45,714 nt of DNA from an uncultured Oscillospiraceae bacterium (GCA_904420435.1 CAJFVK010000004.1:1-45714); one strand, 5' to 3'. Positions 33,328 to 42,309 are shown, counted from the stretch's first letter. Numbers and translations are program-made. The notes: generated from the letters alone by a model not told the origin.

Positions 33328-33587
33328 GTAGTTTCTGTGCCGTCCTTTCTTCCGGTCCACAGGCAAAGCGCGTATTCCGCCCTTTCCCGGTTTTCACACA
33401 AAGCGCTCTTATTATAAAAAAGTCCCGCAGAAGAAATGTGAAAAAACTGCGTGGAATTTGTAAACAATATGAGAACAATTTCCCAACTTTTTTCCCAACT
33501 TTTCTCTTCTCATGCCTCTGCTGCGTCCTGAAGAGAATTTTGCGCGGGAGCCGCGCTTCCTCCAGTTTTTTGTATTATATGCTTAGT

Positions 33588-33616
33588 ACAATAGTACAAA
33601 ATCCTCCGCTTGTCAA
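33588..33616 (-). promoter_or_regulatory. Exporter operon promoter 2 with tandem AGTACAA repeats
   Basis: On the minus strand TTGACA (33616-33611), 17 bases, TATTGT (33593-33588). The -10 lies in a perfect direct repeat, AGTACAA-T-AGTACAA (33585-33599 on the plus strand), a likely regulator site. A TATAAT at 33579-33574 is another -10 candidate. Confidence 0.5.
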
Positions 33617-33671
33617 GGGGAATTTTCTGGAAACCTGTTTTTGCTCCCATCTGTATATGTTTTATATATAC

Positions 33672-33700
33672 AATATATACGGTAAAGGCCGCCTTGTCAA
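33672..33700 (-). promoter_or_regulatory. Exporter operon promoter 1
   Basis: On the minus strand TTGACA (33700-33695), 17 bases, TATATT (33677-33672). It starts directly after the pyrI terminator. Confidence 0.55.
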
Positions 33701-33702
33701 GT

Positions 33703-33738
33703 AAAAAAGGGGCATCCGTTCTGTTGAACGGATGCCCC
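33703..33738 (-). terminator. Terminator of the pyrFEBI operon
   Basis: A perfect 12-base-pair stem, GGGGCATCCGTT and its complement, with a six-base loop. It is followed by TTTTTTAC on the minus strand. Confidence 0.9.
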
Positions 33739-33775
33739 ACCGATACCGGCGGCGCGGCCGGCCCGGAATGATTTT

Positions 33776-34201
33776 CTAAAAGCTGCGCTTGCGCTCCGCG
33801 TCGCAGTAGGCGCAGCGGTAGGTGCGCTTTGCCCGGTCGGACAGGAGGAAGATGGCGTCCAGCTGCTTCTCGTCGGTGGTGATGCACCGGGGGTTCTTGC
33901 AGTGGATGATGTTCACCAGCTTTTCCGGCAGGGCCAGGTGCTTTTTCTCCACCAGCTGGCCGTCCTTGATCACGTCCACGGTGATGTTGGGGTCGATATA
34001 GCCCAGGGCGTCCAGGTCCAGGTCGATGGGGGAGTCGATCTTGATGATGTCCTTCTTCCCCATCTTGCTGCTCTTGGCGTTCTTGATAATGGCCACCGAG
34101 CAGTCCAGCTGGTCCAGCTTCAGGTACTTGTAGACGTCCATGCAGGCGCCGGCCTTGATGTGGTCCAGCACGTAGCCGTTTTGGATGCTGTCAATATTCA
34201 T
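33776..34201 (-). CDS. pyrI: Aspartate carbamoyltransferase regulatory subunit
   Basis: The allosteric chain that binds CTP/ATP and zinc in the aspartate carbamoyltransferase dodecamer. It has 141 residues. The zinc cysteines are C101, C106, C130 and C133 (CKNPRC and CAYC). The N-terminal nucleotide-binding part contains ALGYIDPNITVDVIKDG. Firmicutes often have only PyrB; a PyrI chain means the enzyme is feedback-controlled by nucleotides. The ATG is preceded by AAAGGAAGG. It is the last gene of the operon, 29 bases after pyrB. Confidence 0.94.
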   Translation of the reverse strand: MNIDSIQNGYVLDHIKAGACMDVYKYLKLDQLDCSVAIIKNAKSSKMGKKDIIKIDSPIDLDLDALGYIDPNITVDVIKDGQLVEKKHLALPEKLVNIIHCKNPRCITTDEKQLDAIFLLSDRAKRTYRCAYCDAERKRSF

Positions 34202-34230
34202 AGCTGCCTTCCTTTCTCTTGCCGCGCCCC

Positions 34231-35148
34231 TCAGGCGTCCAGGCCCAGGAGCATCATGATGAGGGCCATGCGGATGAACTTGCCGTTGCGGACCTGCTCA
34301 AAGTAGCGGGCCCGGGGATCGTCGTCCACCGCCACATGGATCTCGTTGACCCGGGGCAGGGGGTGGAGGATGCACAGGTCCTTCTTGGCACTCTCCAGCT
34401 TGGCGGGATCCAGCACGTAGGTGTCCTTCAGGCGGATGTAGTCCGCCTCGTTGAAGAACCGCTCCTTCTGCACCCGGGTCATGTAGAGCACGTCCAGCTG
34501 GGGCATGGCCTCCTCCAGGCTCTCCGTCTCCTCATAGCCCAGGCCGTTGCGCTGGAGGGTGTTCTCCTTGATATACTCCGGCATCCGCAGCTCCTCCGGG
34601 GAGATGAAGAGGAACCGGATCCCCGTGTAGCGGGACAGAGCGTTGACCAGGGAGTGGACCGTGCGGCCAAACTTCAGGTCCCCGCAGAAGCCGATGGTAA
34701 AGTCGGAGATGTTCCCCCGCTCCCGGTGGATGGTCAGAAGATCCGTCAGAGTCTGGGTGGGGTGGTTGTGCCCGCCGTCCCCGGCGTTGATGATGGGCAC
34801 GCTGCTCCGGCGGCTGGCGGCGAAGGGGGCGCCCTCCTTGGGGTGGCGCATGGCGATGATATCCACATAGCAGCTCACCGTGCGGACCGTGTCGGTGACG
34901 GTTTCCCCCTTGGCGGTGGAGCTGGAGGCGGCGGAGGAGAAGCCCAGGACGCTGCCCCCCAGGGACAGCATGGCCGACTCAAAGCTCAGGCGGGTGCGGG
35001 TGGAGGGCTCGAAGAACAGGGTGGCCAGCTGCTTGTGGGCCGCCACATCCTGGTACCTGGCCGGATGGGCGATGATGTCCTCAGCCTTCAAAATCAGCTG
35101 GTCGATCTCCTGGACCGTCAGGTCTGTTACATCGATCAAATGGCGCAT
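34231..35148 (-). CDS. pyrB: Aspartate carbamoyltransferase catalytic subunit
   Basis: Forms carbamoyl aspartate from carbamoyl phosphate and aspartate, the committed pyrimidine step. It has 305 residues. The carbamoyl-phosphate loop FEPSTRTR is at 46-53 and HPTQ at 129-132; the presence of pyrI next to it confirms the assignment over ornithine carbamoyltransferase. The 80s-loop lysine lies in STAKGET. The ATG is preceded by GAAGGAA. It is positioned between pyrE and pyrI. Confidence 0.96.
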   Translation of the reverse strand: MRHLIDVTDLTVQEIDQLILKAEDIIAHPARYQDVAAHKQLATLFFEPSTRTRLSFESAMLSLGGSVLGFSSAASSSTAKGETVTDTVRTVSCYVDIIAMRHPKEGAPFAASRRSSVPIINAGDGGHNHPTQTLTDLLTIHRERGNISDFTIGFCGDLKFGRTVHSLVNALSRYTGIRFLFISPEELRMPEYIKENTLQRNGLGYEETESLEEAMPQLDVLYMTRVQKERFFNEADYIRLKDTYVLDPAKLESAKKDLCILHPLPRVNEIHVAVDDDPRARYFEQVRNGKFIRMALIMMLLGLDA

Positions 35149-35167
35149 AGGGTTCCTTCCTTTCTTC

Positions 35168-35803
35168 TCAGTGGATCCAGCTCTCGTCGGAGGGGTTGTT
35201 GCGGAAAGCGATCAGCCGCTCCTTGTCCTCGGGGCGGATGTAGCCCTCCTCCGCCGCCACCTCCACGGTGGTGTCAAAGTTGGTGAGGCTCACGTTGCGC
35301 ACGTTGGCGGCCGCCAGGCGGTCCAGCCCCTTCTGCATGCCGTAGGTGTAGATGCTCACAATGCCCAGCACCTGGGCGCCGGCCTCCCGCAAGGCCTCCA
35401 CCACCTCGATGCAGCTGCCGCCGGTGGAGATCAGGTCCTCCACCACCACGACCTTCTGGCCCGGCTCCAGCCGGCCCTCGATCCGGTTGTTGCGGCCATG
35501 GTCCTTGTTGCCCGAGCGGACATAGCCCATGGGCAGGCCCAGAATGTGACCCACAATGGCGGCGTGGGGGATGCCGGCGGTGGAGGTGCCCATGAGGACC
35601 TCGCAGTCCGGGTACTCCTGGCGAATGGTCTCCGCCAGGGCGTTCTCCACGGTGTTCCGGGCCTCCGGGGCGGTGAGAATCAGGCGGTTGTCGCAGTAGA
35701 TGGGGCTCTTGATGCCGCTGGCCCAGATGAAGGGCTCCTCCGGCCGGAGGAAGACGGCCTTGATGTCCAGCAGGGCCTTGGCCACGATCCGTTCCATTTC
35801 CAT
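35168..35803 (-). CDS. pyrE: Orotate phosphoribosyltransferase
   Basis: Joins orotate and PRPP to give orotidine 5'-phosphate. It has 211 residues. The PRPP-binding motif [13 protein letters not shown] is at 118-130, and the flexible loop with [15 protein letters not shown] precedes it. [13 protein letters not shown] near 28-40 is conserved in the family. The start is ATG 35803 after GAGAGGAG; a second in-frame ATG follows at 35797. It lies between pyrF and pyrB, with short gaps, in one operon. Confidence 0.95.
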   Translation of the reverse strand: MEMERIVAKALLDIKAVFLRPEEPFIWASGIKSPIYCDNRLILTAPEARNTVENALAETIRQEYPDCEVLMGTSTAGIPHAAIVGHILGLPMGYVRSGNKDHGRNNRIEGRLEPGQKVVVVEDLISTGGSCIEVVEALREAGAQVLGIVSIYTYGMQKGLDRLAAANVRNVSLTNFDTTVEVAAEEGYIRPEDKERLIAFRNNPSDESWIH

Positions 35804-35831
35804 AGCAGTGTTCTCCTCTCTTTCTCCGTTG

Positions 35832-36530
35832 TTATCCTACAAACTCGCTGACGCACCGGCGGTAGGCGGCCACCGGGTCCGCGGCCCGGGTGATGGGCCG
35901 GCCCACCACGATGTAGTCCGAGCCGATCTCCTTGGCTCTGGCGGGGGTGGTCACCCGGACCTGGTCCCCCACGTCCCCGTCGGCAAAGCGGACGCCGGGG
36001 GTGACGGTGAGGAAGTCCGCCCCGCACACCTGGTGGACCTTGGCCGCCTCCAGGGGGGAGCAGACCACCCCGTCCAGGCCGGCGCGGCGGGCGTTCTGGG
36101 CGTAGGCCATCACCACCTCGTCCAGAGGCCGGTCAATGAGCAGCTCCCCGCGCATCCGCTCCTCGCTGGTGCTGGTCAGCTGGGTGACGGCAATCAGCAG
36201 GGGCCGGGTGCCGTCGGGCCGGGTCAGGCCCTCCAGGGCGGCCTCCATCATGGCGGCGGTGCCGGCGGCGTGGAGGTTCACCATGTCCACATCCAGCCGG
36301 GAGAGCACCGCCATGGCGCTCTTCACGGTGTTTGGAATATCGTGGAGCTTCAGATCCAGGAAGATCTGGTGCCCCCGGGCCTTGATGGCGCGCACAATGT
36401 CCGGCCCCTCCGCGTAGAACAGCTCCATGCCGATCTTTACAAAGGGCTTCTCCCCGGTAAACTGGTCCAGGAAGCCCAGGGCCTCCTCCCTGCCGGCGAA
36501 ATCGCAGGCAATGATCACATCCTTACCCAT
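35832..36530 (-). CDS. pyrF: Orotidine 5'-phosphate decarboxylase
   Basis: Decarboxylates OMP to UMP. It has 232 residues, the short group I form. The catalytic Asp-Lys-Asp set lies in [12 protein letters not shown] (D59, K61, D64). VTPGVRF and VVGRPITRA close the barrel's phosphate site. The ATG is preceded by GAGGAGGAG. It is the first structural gene behind the leader attenuator, 55 bases after the terminator's T-run, so it would be the first gene affected by pyrimidine-dependent readthrough. Confidence 0.95.
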   Translation of the reverse strand: MGKDVIIACDFAGREEALGFLDQFTGEKPFVKIGMELFYAEGPDIVRAIKARGHQIFLDLKLHDIPNTVKSAMAVLSRLDVDMVNLHAAGTAAMMEAALEGLTRPDGTRPLLIAVTQLTSTSEERMRGELLIDRPLDEVVMAYAQNARRAGLDGVVCSPLEAAKVHQVCGADFLTVTPGVRFADGDVGDQVRVTTPARAKEIGSDYIVVGRPITRAADPVAAYRRCVSEFVG

Positions 36531-36584
36531 AACTGCTCCTCCTCTTCATCGAAATTCTGTTGACACACATCCGCGCCTGAGCGC

Positions 36585-36637
36585 AAAAAAATTCCGGCCC
36601 CCTGGGTGGTCGTCACTGACCATTCACAGAGCCGGAA
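36585..36637 (-). terminator. pyr leader attenuator terminator
   Basis: On the minus strand TTCCGGC (36637-36631) pairs with GCCGGAA (36598-36592), with an inner stem TGGTC / GACCA (36622-36606), followed by seven Ts (36591-36585). The leader ORF's stop codon lies in the inner loop. A ribosome close behind RNA polymerase would cover the left arm and prevent the hairpin. Confidence 0.75.
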
Positions 36638-36726
36638 GCCATCAAAAACAGGAAAAAGGGAATACCAATGGCGCTGCCGCTCATCCCTTTGCCACTCTGG
36701 CGGTTATATCCCAGCGCGCAGCTCAT
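36613..36726 (-). CDS. pyr operon leader peptide (PyrL-like)
   Basis: A 37-codon ORF between the pyr promoter and pyrF. The ATG at 36726 has AAGGAGAG six bases upstream, as strong as a structural gene. The peptide starts MSCALGYNRQSGKG; its middle, IGIPFFLFLM, is encoded by a U-rich tract (two runs of five Us with few interruptions) and its stop lies inside the terminator hairpin. Enterobacterial pyrBI has the same order: leader ORF, U-rich pause region encoding PFFF, and terminator overlapping the ORF end. Slow transcription at low UTP lets the ribosome catch up and stop the hairpin from forming. Similarity is of architecture; I cannot prove homology. Confidence 0.65.
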   Translation of the reverse strand: MSCALGYNRQSGKGMSGSAIGIPFFLFLMASGSVNGQ

Positions 36727-36769
36727 TTTCTCTCTCCTTTCCTGTCCGTTCCCCGTTTGAAACTACCTT

Positions 36770-36799
36770 ATTTTACTGAATCGCACCTACGGTTGTCAA
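36770..36799 (-). promoter_or_regulatory. pyrFEBI promoter
   Basis: On the minus strand TTGACA (36799-36794), 18 bases, TAAAAT (36775-36770). It is 43 bases before the leader-peptide ATG. Confidence 0.7.
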
Positions 36800-36900
36800 C
36801 AGGTAACTTTCCCCAAATTCCGCAGCCCGTCTTTGGAGCCTCCCGTCAAAATTCCCGCTTTTCCGCCCGGGCCTCCCAGCCCCCGCCGCGCCCAGCCAAA

Positions 36901-36932
36901 GGGGCCGCCGGATTTTCTCCTCCGGCGGCCCC
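36901..36932 (-). terminator. Terminator of typA
   Basis: A perfect 12-base-pair stem, GGGGCCGCCGGA and its complement, with an eight-base loop, 51 bases after the typA stop. The T-run is short (TTT), so termination may be partial. Confidence 0.65.
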
Positions 36933-36982
36933 GTTTCCCGCTCCGCTCCCTCCTCCAGGAGGAGCGGCATGCAGGCGGCTTT

Positions 36983-38815
36983 TTACTTGTTGCGGCTCTT
37001 CATCAGCGCCTTCATGCGCTTCTCGTGGTCCAGGATGCTCTTGCGGATCCTGAGGCTCTTGGGGGTCACCTCCAGCAGCTCGTCGTCCGCCAGGAACTCC
37101 AGGCACTGCTCCAGGCTCATCTGCCGGGGCGGCACCAGGCGCAAAGCATCGTCGCTGCCGCTGGCCCGCATGTTGGTCAGCTGCTTCTTCTTACAGACGT
37201 TCACCGTGATGTCGTCGCTCTTGGGGCTGACGCCCACCACCATGCCCGCGTACACCGGCACGCCGGCCCCGATGAAGAGGGCGCCCCGCTCCTGGGCGTT
37301 GTAAAGGCCGTAGGTGACGCTCTCTCCGGTTTCAAAGGAGACCAGGGAGCCGGTGCTCCGGCGGCTGAGCTCCCCCTTGAAGGGGGCGTAGCTGTCAAAG
37401 ACACTGGCCATGATGCCCTCGCCCTTGGTGTCGGTCAAAAACTCGTTGCGGTAGCCGAACAGCCCCCGGGAGGGCACCAAGAACTCGATCTTCATCCGCT
37501 CGCCCACCGGGGTCATCTCCACCAGGTCCCCCTTCCGGGAGCCGATCTTCTCGATCACCGCGCCCACGCAGTCGCCGGGCACGTCCACCACCAGCCGCTC
37601 GATGGGCTCGCACTTCTTCCCGTCGATCTCCTGGTAGAGGACCCGGGGGGGAGAAACCTGGAACTCGTAGCCCTCCCGGCGCATGGTCTCGATCAGGATG
37701 GAGAGGCTCATCTCTCCCCGGCCGGCCACGTTGAAGGCGTCGGTGGCCCCCTCGATCTCGCTGACCCGCAGGCTCACGTCCCGCAGGGTTTCCCGGAACA
37801 GCCGGTCCCGGATCTGGCGGGAGGTGACGAACTTGCCCTCCCGGCCGGCGAAGGGGGAGTCGTTCACCGAGAAGGTCATCTCCATGGTGGGGGCTGAGAT
37901 CTTCACGAACTCGACGGGCTCCACCGCCGCCGGGTCGCAGATGGTGTCGCCGATGGTGATGTCGCCGATGCCGCTCATGGCGATGATGTTGCCGGCGGTG
38001 GCCTCGCTCACCGGCTGGCGGCTCAGGCCCTCGAACTCATAGATGGCCGTGGCCTTGGCCTTTTTGGCCGGGGCGTCGGGGGCGTGGTAGTTGCACACGG
38101 CGATCTCCTGGTTCTGCCGGACCACGCCCCGCTCGATACGGCCGATGGCGATCCGGCCCACGAAGTCGTTGTAGTCGATGGAGCTCACCAGCATCTGGAA
38201 GGGCTGGTCCAGGTCCGCCTCCGGGGCGGGGATATAGTCCAGGATGGTGTCGAAGAGGGGCTTCAGGTCCGTCCCCGGCTCGTCGGGGGTGTAGGAGCAG
38301 GTCCCCTGCCGGGCGGAGCAGAAGAGCATGGGGCTGTCCAGCTGCTCGTCGGTGGCGTCCAGGTCCAGCAGCAGCTCCAGCACCTCGTCGATGACCTCGT
38401 GGATCCGCTGGTCGGGCCGGTCGATCTTGTTGACCACCACGATCACCCGGTGGCCCAGCTCCAGGGCCCGGCTCAGGACGAAGCGGGTCTGGGGCATGGG
38501 GCCCTCGGCGGCGTCCACCAGCAAAATGACGCCGTTGACCATCTTCAAGATCCGCTCCACCTCGCCGCCGAAGTCCGCGTGGCCCGGGGTGTCCACGATG
38601 TTGATCTTGGTGTCCCCGTAGCGGATGGCGGTGTTCTTGGCCATGATGGTGATGCCCCGCTCCCGCTCCAGGTCGCCGGAGTCCATCACCCGGTCCACCA
38701 CCTCCTGGTTCTCCCGGTACACGCCCCCCTGCTTGAGCATCTGGTCCACCAGGGTGGTCTTGCCGTGGTCCACGTGGGCGATGATGGCGACGTTTCTCAA
38801 ATGCTGATCCTGCAT
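36983..38815 (-). CDS. typA: Translational GTPase TypA/BipA
   Basis: A ribosome-binding GTPase of the EF-G/LepA group, needed for ribosome assembly and stress or cold growth in several bacteria. It has 610 residues. The G1 motif AHVDHGKT is at 13-20, G3 DTPGHADFGGEV and G4 NKIDRPD follow; the C-terminal half has the BipA-specific domain (YGLYNAQERGALFIGAG). I use ATG 38815 with GGAGG ten bases upstream; an ATG eight codons earlier lies on the ribosome site. It is a single gene with its own promoter, between the two pyr operons. Confidence 0.95.
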   Translation of the reverse strand: MQDQHLRNVAIIAHVDHGKTTLVDQMLKQGGVYRENQEVVDRVMDSGDLERERGITIMAKNTAIRYGDTKINIVDTPGHADFGGEVERILKMVNGVILLVDAAEGPMPQTRFVLSRALELGHRVIVVVNKIDRPDQRIHEVIDEVLELLLDLDATDEQLDSPMLFCSARQGTCSYTPDEPGTDLKPLFDTILDYIPAPEADLDQPFQMLVSSIDYNDFVGRIAIGRIERGVVRQNQEIAVCNYHAPDAPAKKAKATAIYEFEGLSRQPVSEATAGNIIAMSGIGDITIGDTICDPAAVEPVEFVKISAPTMEMTFSVNDSPFAGREGKFVTSRQIRDRLFRETLRDVSLRVSEIEGATDAFNVAGRGEMSLSILIETMRREGYEFQVSPPRVLYQEIDGKKCEPIERLVVDVPGDCVGAVIEKIGSRKGDLVEMTPVGERMKIEFLVPSRGLFGYRNEFLTDTKGEGIMASVFDSYAPFKGELSRRSTGSLVSFETGESVTYGLYNAQERGALFIGAGVPVYAGMVVGVSPKSDDITVNVCKKKQLTNMRASGSDDALRLVPPRQMSLEQCLEFLADDELLEVTPKSLRIRKSILDHEKRMKALMKSRNK

Positions 38816-39204
38816 CTTTTCAATTCCTCCTATTGCCACAGGGCCGCCCTAAACGGCGCGGCCAGCACGATTTTTTCTTATTTTCTCATAACTTTCGTAT
38901 TGTATTACATTATTTTCCCTTTTTCAACCCCTAATCTCAACAAATCTTCCCCCATCCCCCGGTTCCCCGGCGCTCTCCCCACGCGCCCCGGAAAATGGAG
39001 CAGTCACCCCACCCCCTCCCCCCAGGGGGCGCCCCATTTTTTAAGCCCATCCTGCTAGAATACGAGATAAGGAAAAGGCGGGCGGCCTGCGCTGTCCGCC
39101 GGGGCGGCGGGAGAGGCTTTCCGCCCCCAAAAAAGGAAGGAATCAACCGCGGCCTGCCGCGTTTGACATACACAGCAAAATCAAAAGAAGAAATAGGAGG
39201 AATC
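38816..39204. other. Intergenic region between typA and the large SLH gene
   Basis: Divergent 389-base region. It contains the typA promoter and, on the plus strand, GC-rich C-runs and a CCCCCCAGGGGG hairpin near 39016-39030 followed by a T-run at 39037-39042. I found no convincing promoter for the SLH gene; TAGAAT at 39055-39060 has no good -35. Confidence 0.5.
38899..38927 (-). promoter_or_regulatory. typA promoter
   Basis: On the minus strand TTGAAA (38927-38922), 17 bases, TACAAT (38904-38899), about 84 bases before the typA ATG. Confidence 0.65.
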
Positions 39205-42200
39205 ATGATGAGAAAAGTACGAACGCGCGTGTGGAGTACGCTGATTGCTGTGGCGATGCTCCTCACCTTGCTGCCAACCATGGCGCTGGCAGCGGATTTA
39301 CCAGCAGCAGAAAACGATTCTATTACCTTGACAGACGGTGTTTATGAACTGTCTGGGGATACACAGCTGTCTGTCCCCATCCAGGTCACTGGCAATGTTA
39401 CCCTTGATTTGGCCGGACATACACTGAGTCCGGCGAGTGAATACAGTGCGAGCTATCTGATTAAGGTCAGCGAGGGCGGAAATCTGACGCTGACCGACAG
39501 CGGGGCAACAGGAAAGATTACCACGAATGACAATGACGGCATTCGCGGAATTTCGAACAACGGCACATTTACAATGGCCTCCGGTGCGATAGAAGTCTAC
39601 AGCTACGCAGTTGAAAATGTTGTCACACAGCGTTCTTACGGAAACAATCAGCCGGTTATCTGCAATATCACAGGAGGTGAACTTACCGCCTCTTATGCGT
39701 GGACCGTTCTCTTTATGGGCGCTGGAATGGCTGGGCAGAGTTCTGAAGGGAAGTCCAGTATTCATACAGGTGAAAAGGGCAGTGTGAGAAACGACCTGAT
39801 CCGGGTCAACATTTCCGGCGATGCAAAGATTACGGGGGATCAGGCGCTCACAACTAATGCCAGTAATGGAATTTACGCTGGGTTTACTTTGAATATTAGC
39901 GAGAATGCGGAGATTTCCGGCGGTAGCAATACAGATAACTGTGCCATTTATCTGCCTGCGGTGGGTGAAACCACTATCAGCGGTGGCACAATCAGCGGCG
40001 ATCAGGGCATTCGTATCGCTGCGGGTGAACTGAATATCACCGGAGGAACGATTGAGGGTACTAAGATATCTAATGAGGAGGATCTGATCGCAGGCGGCAG
40101 CGGCGGCACTATGGGTGCCATCGTGGTCGGTAAAGCAGGCGGCGGCTACATAGGCGATGTATTAGTCAATGTTGAAGAAAAAGCCACTGTGAAAAATGTC
40201 GCGACAGAGGATGGCGACAAAGCCGCTATTGTTGTATCTGATAAGTTTATGGGTGATGCATCCAAAGGTTATGATGCTCTCTCTATCACTGTCAATGTAA
40301 AAGGCGCAACGGTGGAGGGCAATGTGGTCAAGGTTTCCAATGTGAATCCAGGAACGACTGCAGACGGCGGCAGCACCACCCTCGCGCTGAACGGGGCCAC
40401 CGTCACCGGTAGCGTGATCAACCAGACTAAGGACGGCGATTTGGACATCACCGGCGGCACTGTTACCGGCAGTGTGACCAACGACTCTGCCGGCAGTGTG
40501 ACAGTCAGCGGCAGCAGCGTGGCCGGCAACGTGGAGAATAAGTCCGCTGGTGAAGTGGTCATTCAGGAGAATGCCACTGTCACAGGCAGCGTTACCAATA
40601 CCGGTGATGGGACAAACAAGGGTGCCGTGGCCATCCTCAACAGCACGGTCGGCAGTGCAGATATGTCGGATGGGAGCAAAATCACCATTGTGAACAGTTA
40701 TATTGGTGAGAGTGGAACCCCAACAACCAATACAGGCGATAATGAGGCCAGGATCGGCGCGACATCTTATGCAACGTTGGCTGATGCCATCACACATGTC
40801 CAGGCTGGCGAAACGATCACGTTGCTGAAAAATATCACAGTTCAAAGAGGAACTGCGGGTGCCAGTGCTGGAGTATATCAGCTGCCCGCCGGCGTGACGC
40901 TGGATGGAAACGGCCACAGCATCAATTATACTGGCCCTGCCGTAACAACCAACCCCAGCGTGTTCGTCCTTGTGAACAGCGGCGCGGACAACGTCACGAT
41001 TAAGAATGTAACGCTCAACGCAACCAGTGGCCTGAAGCACGGTGTACAGTTCTACTGCAATGACGGTGGTACTCTGGACAACGTGGTTATCAACGGCGGC
41101 GGATGGACAGCCCTGCAGGTCAACGGTGCAACAAATGTGACCGTCAAGGACACCACACTGAGCCCCTTGGATGCGAGTCCGGAGGATACAAACCCCTATG
41201 CTAACATCGAATACTGCATGGGCAGCGGTGTTACTGACATCCCCAGCCTGACCGTGGACAACGTGACCTTTAACGCCAACTATCCTCAGATTTGGGCCGA
41301 CAATGCCACACTAGAGAGCGTGAAAACCGAGTTGGGAAGTGATACATCCGATGAAGATGCCATTGAAAAGATCAATGACAGCGTCAACAACCGGAACAGC
41401 GGCAGTATCACTGTGGTGATTGGAACCAATCCGGAAAATACCGAAACCTCTAGCTCCACCATCCCCGGCACCAGCCAGGGTTCCTCCTCCGGTGTGACCC
41501 GCTACAACATCACCATCGAGGACATGGAGAACGGCGACGTGACCTCCAGCCACAGCCGGGCTTCCCGGGGCACCACCGTCACCCTGACCATCAATCCCGA
41601 CGACGGCTACGAGCTGGATGAGATCATCGTCACTGACGCCAACGGCGACGAGGTCGATTTGACCCGGAAGAGCTCCACCAAGTATACCTTCGAGATGCCC
41701 CGCAGCCGCGTGACGGTCGAGGCTACCTTCGTGGAAGAGGAAGTCGTCAGCACCCTGCCCTTCGACGATGTGGATGTGGACGACTGGTTCTATGACGCGG
41801 TGGAGTACGCCTATGAGAACGACCTCATGAACGGCGTTTCCTCCGACGAGTTCGACCCCAACGGCACCCTGACCCGGGGCATGATGGTCACCGTGCTCTA
41901 CCGTCTGGAGGGCGAGCCCGAGTCCAGAGCCGACCTGCCCTTTGAGGACGTGGAAGCCGGCGCCTGGTACACCGAGGCGGTCCGCTGGGCTGTGGATGAG
42001 GGCATCGTCCTGGGCACCAGCGACACCACCTACGAGCCCGACGCCATGATCACCCGGGAGCAGCTGGCCACCATGCTGTACCGGTATGCGGAGTACAAGG
42101 ATTACGACACCACCCAGGGCGGCATGGCCATCCGGGAGTTTGAGGACTACGAAGAGATCTCCGACTGGGCCCTGGAGGGCCTGGACTGGGCGGTGAACGC

Positions 42201-42309
42201 TGAGCTGGTGAACGGTGTTGGCAACAACACCATCGCCCCCCTGAGCTCCGCCACCCGCGCCGAAACCGCAACCCTCCTCATGCGCTTCATCGAGGCCTTC
42301 GAGGCCTAA
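39205..42309 (+). CDS. Large SLH-anchored beta-helix surface protein
   Basis: A 1034-residue secreted protein. The signal peptide ends near MALAAD (about residue 30). Residues about 45-740 are a repetitive right-handed beta-helix, with ladder-like turns such as ITGGTVTGSVTN and VTVSGSSVAGNVEN and a second Pbl-like stretch starting RIGATSYATLADAI. A Ser/Thr/Gly linker (about 745-760) leads to a divergent InlB-type repeat (about 763-845) and then three SLH motifs (about 850-1030: FDDVDVDDWFYDAVEYA, FEDVEAGAWYTEAVRWA, and a weaker third). The start is ATG 39205 or 39208 after AGGAGG. The helix part has mid-GC codon use, the C-terminal quarter the high-GC use of the neighbours. It is likely an adhesin or glycan-binding surface protein. 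Confidence 0.8.
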   Translation: MMRKVRTRVWSTLIAVAMLLTLLPTMALAADLPAAENDSITLTDGVYELSGDTQLSVPIQVTGNVTLDLAGHTLSPASEYSASYLIKVSEGGNLTLTDSGATGKITTNDNDGIRGISNNGTFTMASGAIEVYSYAVENVVTQRSYGNNQPVICNITGGELTASYAWTVLFMGAGMAGQSSEGKSSIHTGEKGSVRNDLIRVNISGDAKITGDQALTTNASNGIYAGFTLNISENAEISGGSNTDNCAIYLPAVGETTISGGTISGDQGIRIAAGELNITGGTIEGTKISNEEDLIAGGSGGTMGAIVVGKAGGGYIGDVLVNVEEKATVKNVATEDGDKAAIVVSDKFMGDASKGYDALSITVNVKGATVEGNVVKVSNVNPGTTADGGSTTLALNGATVTGSVINQTKDGDLDITGGTVTGSVTNDSAGSVTVSGSSVAGNVENKSAGEVVIQENATVTGSVTNTGDGTNKGAVAILNSTVGSADMSDGSKITIVNSYIGESGTPTTNTGDNEARIGATSYATLADAITHVQAGETITLLKNITVQRGTAGASAGVYQLPAGVTLDGNGHSINYTGPAVTTNPSVFVLVNSGADNVTIKNVTLNATSGLKHGVQFYCNDGGTLDNVVINGGGWTALQVNGATNVTVKDTTLSPLDASPEDTNPYANIEYCMGSGVTDIPSLTVDNVTFNANYPQIWADNATLESVKTELGSDTSDEDAIEKINDSVNNRNSGSITVVIGTNPENTETSSSTIPGTSQGSSSGVTRYNITIEDMENGDVTSSHSRASRGTTVTLTINPDDGYELDEIIVTDANGDEVDLTRKSSTKYTFEMPRSRVTVEATFVEEEVVSTLPFDDVDVDDWFYDAVEYAYENDLMNGVSSDEFDPNGTLTRGMMVTVLYRLEGEPESRADLPFEDVEAGAWYTEAVRWAVDEGIVLGTSDTTYEPDAMITREQLATMLYRYAEYKDYDTTQGGMAIREFEDYEEISDWALEGLDWAVNAELVNGVGNNTIAPLSSATRAETATLLMRFIEAFEA

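Larger units (their letters stand above)
33328..33775. other. AT-rich intergenic region before the exporter operon
   Basis: A 448-base stretch with no convincing gene. From the pyrI side it holds the pyrI terminator, two promoter candidates for the minus-strand exporter operon, a perfect hairpin GCGCGG / CCGCGC (33542-33556), and two copies of TTTCCCAACTTTT at about 33478-33503. The mRNA leader would be about 240-340 bases, long enough for regulation. Confidence 0.6.
36531..36982. other. pyr leader and typA-pyrF intergenic region
   Basis: A 452-base region holding the typA terminator (36901-36932), the pyr promoter (36770-36799), the leader ORF and the attenuator. No PyrR-binding consensus loop was recognised. 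Bases 36800-36900 show nothing else. Confidence 0.65.

Noticed and set aside
33438..33704. 88-codon plus-strand ORF in the AT-rich region before the exporter operon
   Set aside because: No ribosome site, runs through two opposite-strand promoters, and contains no domain. AT-rich intergenic DNA explains it.
36613..36770. PyrR-dependent attenuator in the pyr leader
   Set aside because: I looked for the PyrR anti-antiterminator loop consensus and alternative antiterminator pairing and could not find them; the leader-ORF model explains the parts better.
38995..39204. In-frame upstream extension of the large SLH protein (about 70 residues)
   Set aside because: The extension has no ribosome site and would bury the signal peptide. 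ATG 39205/39208 has AGGAGG at good spacing.
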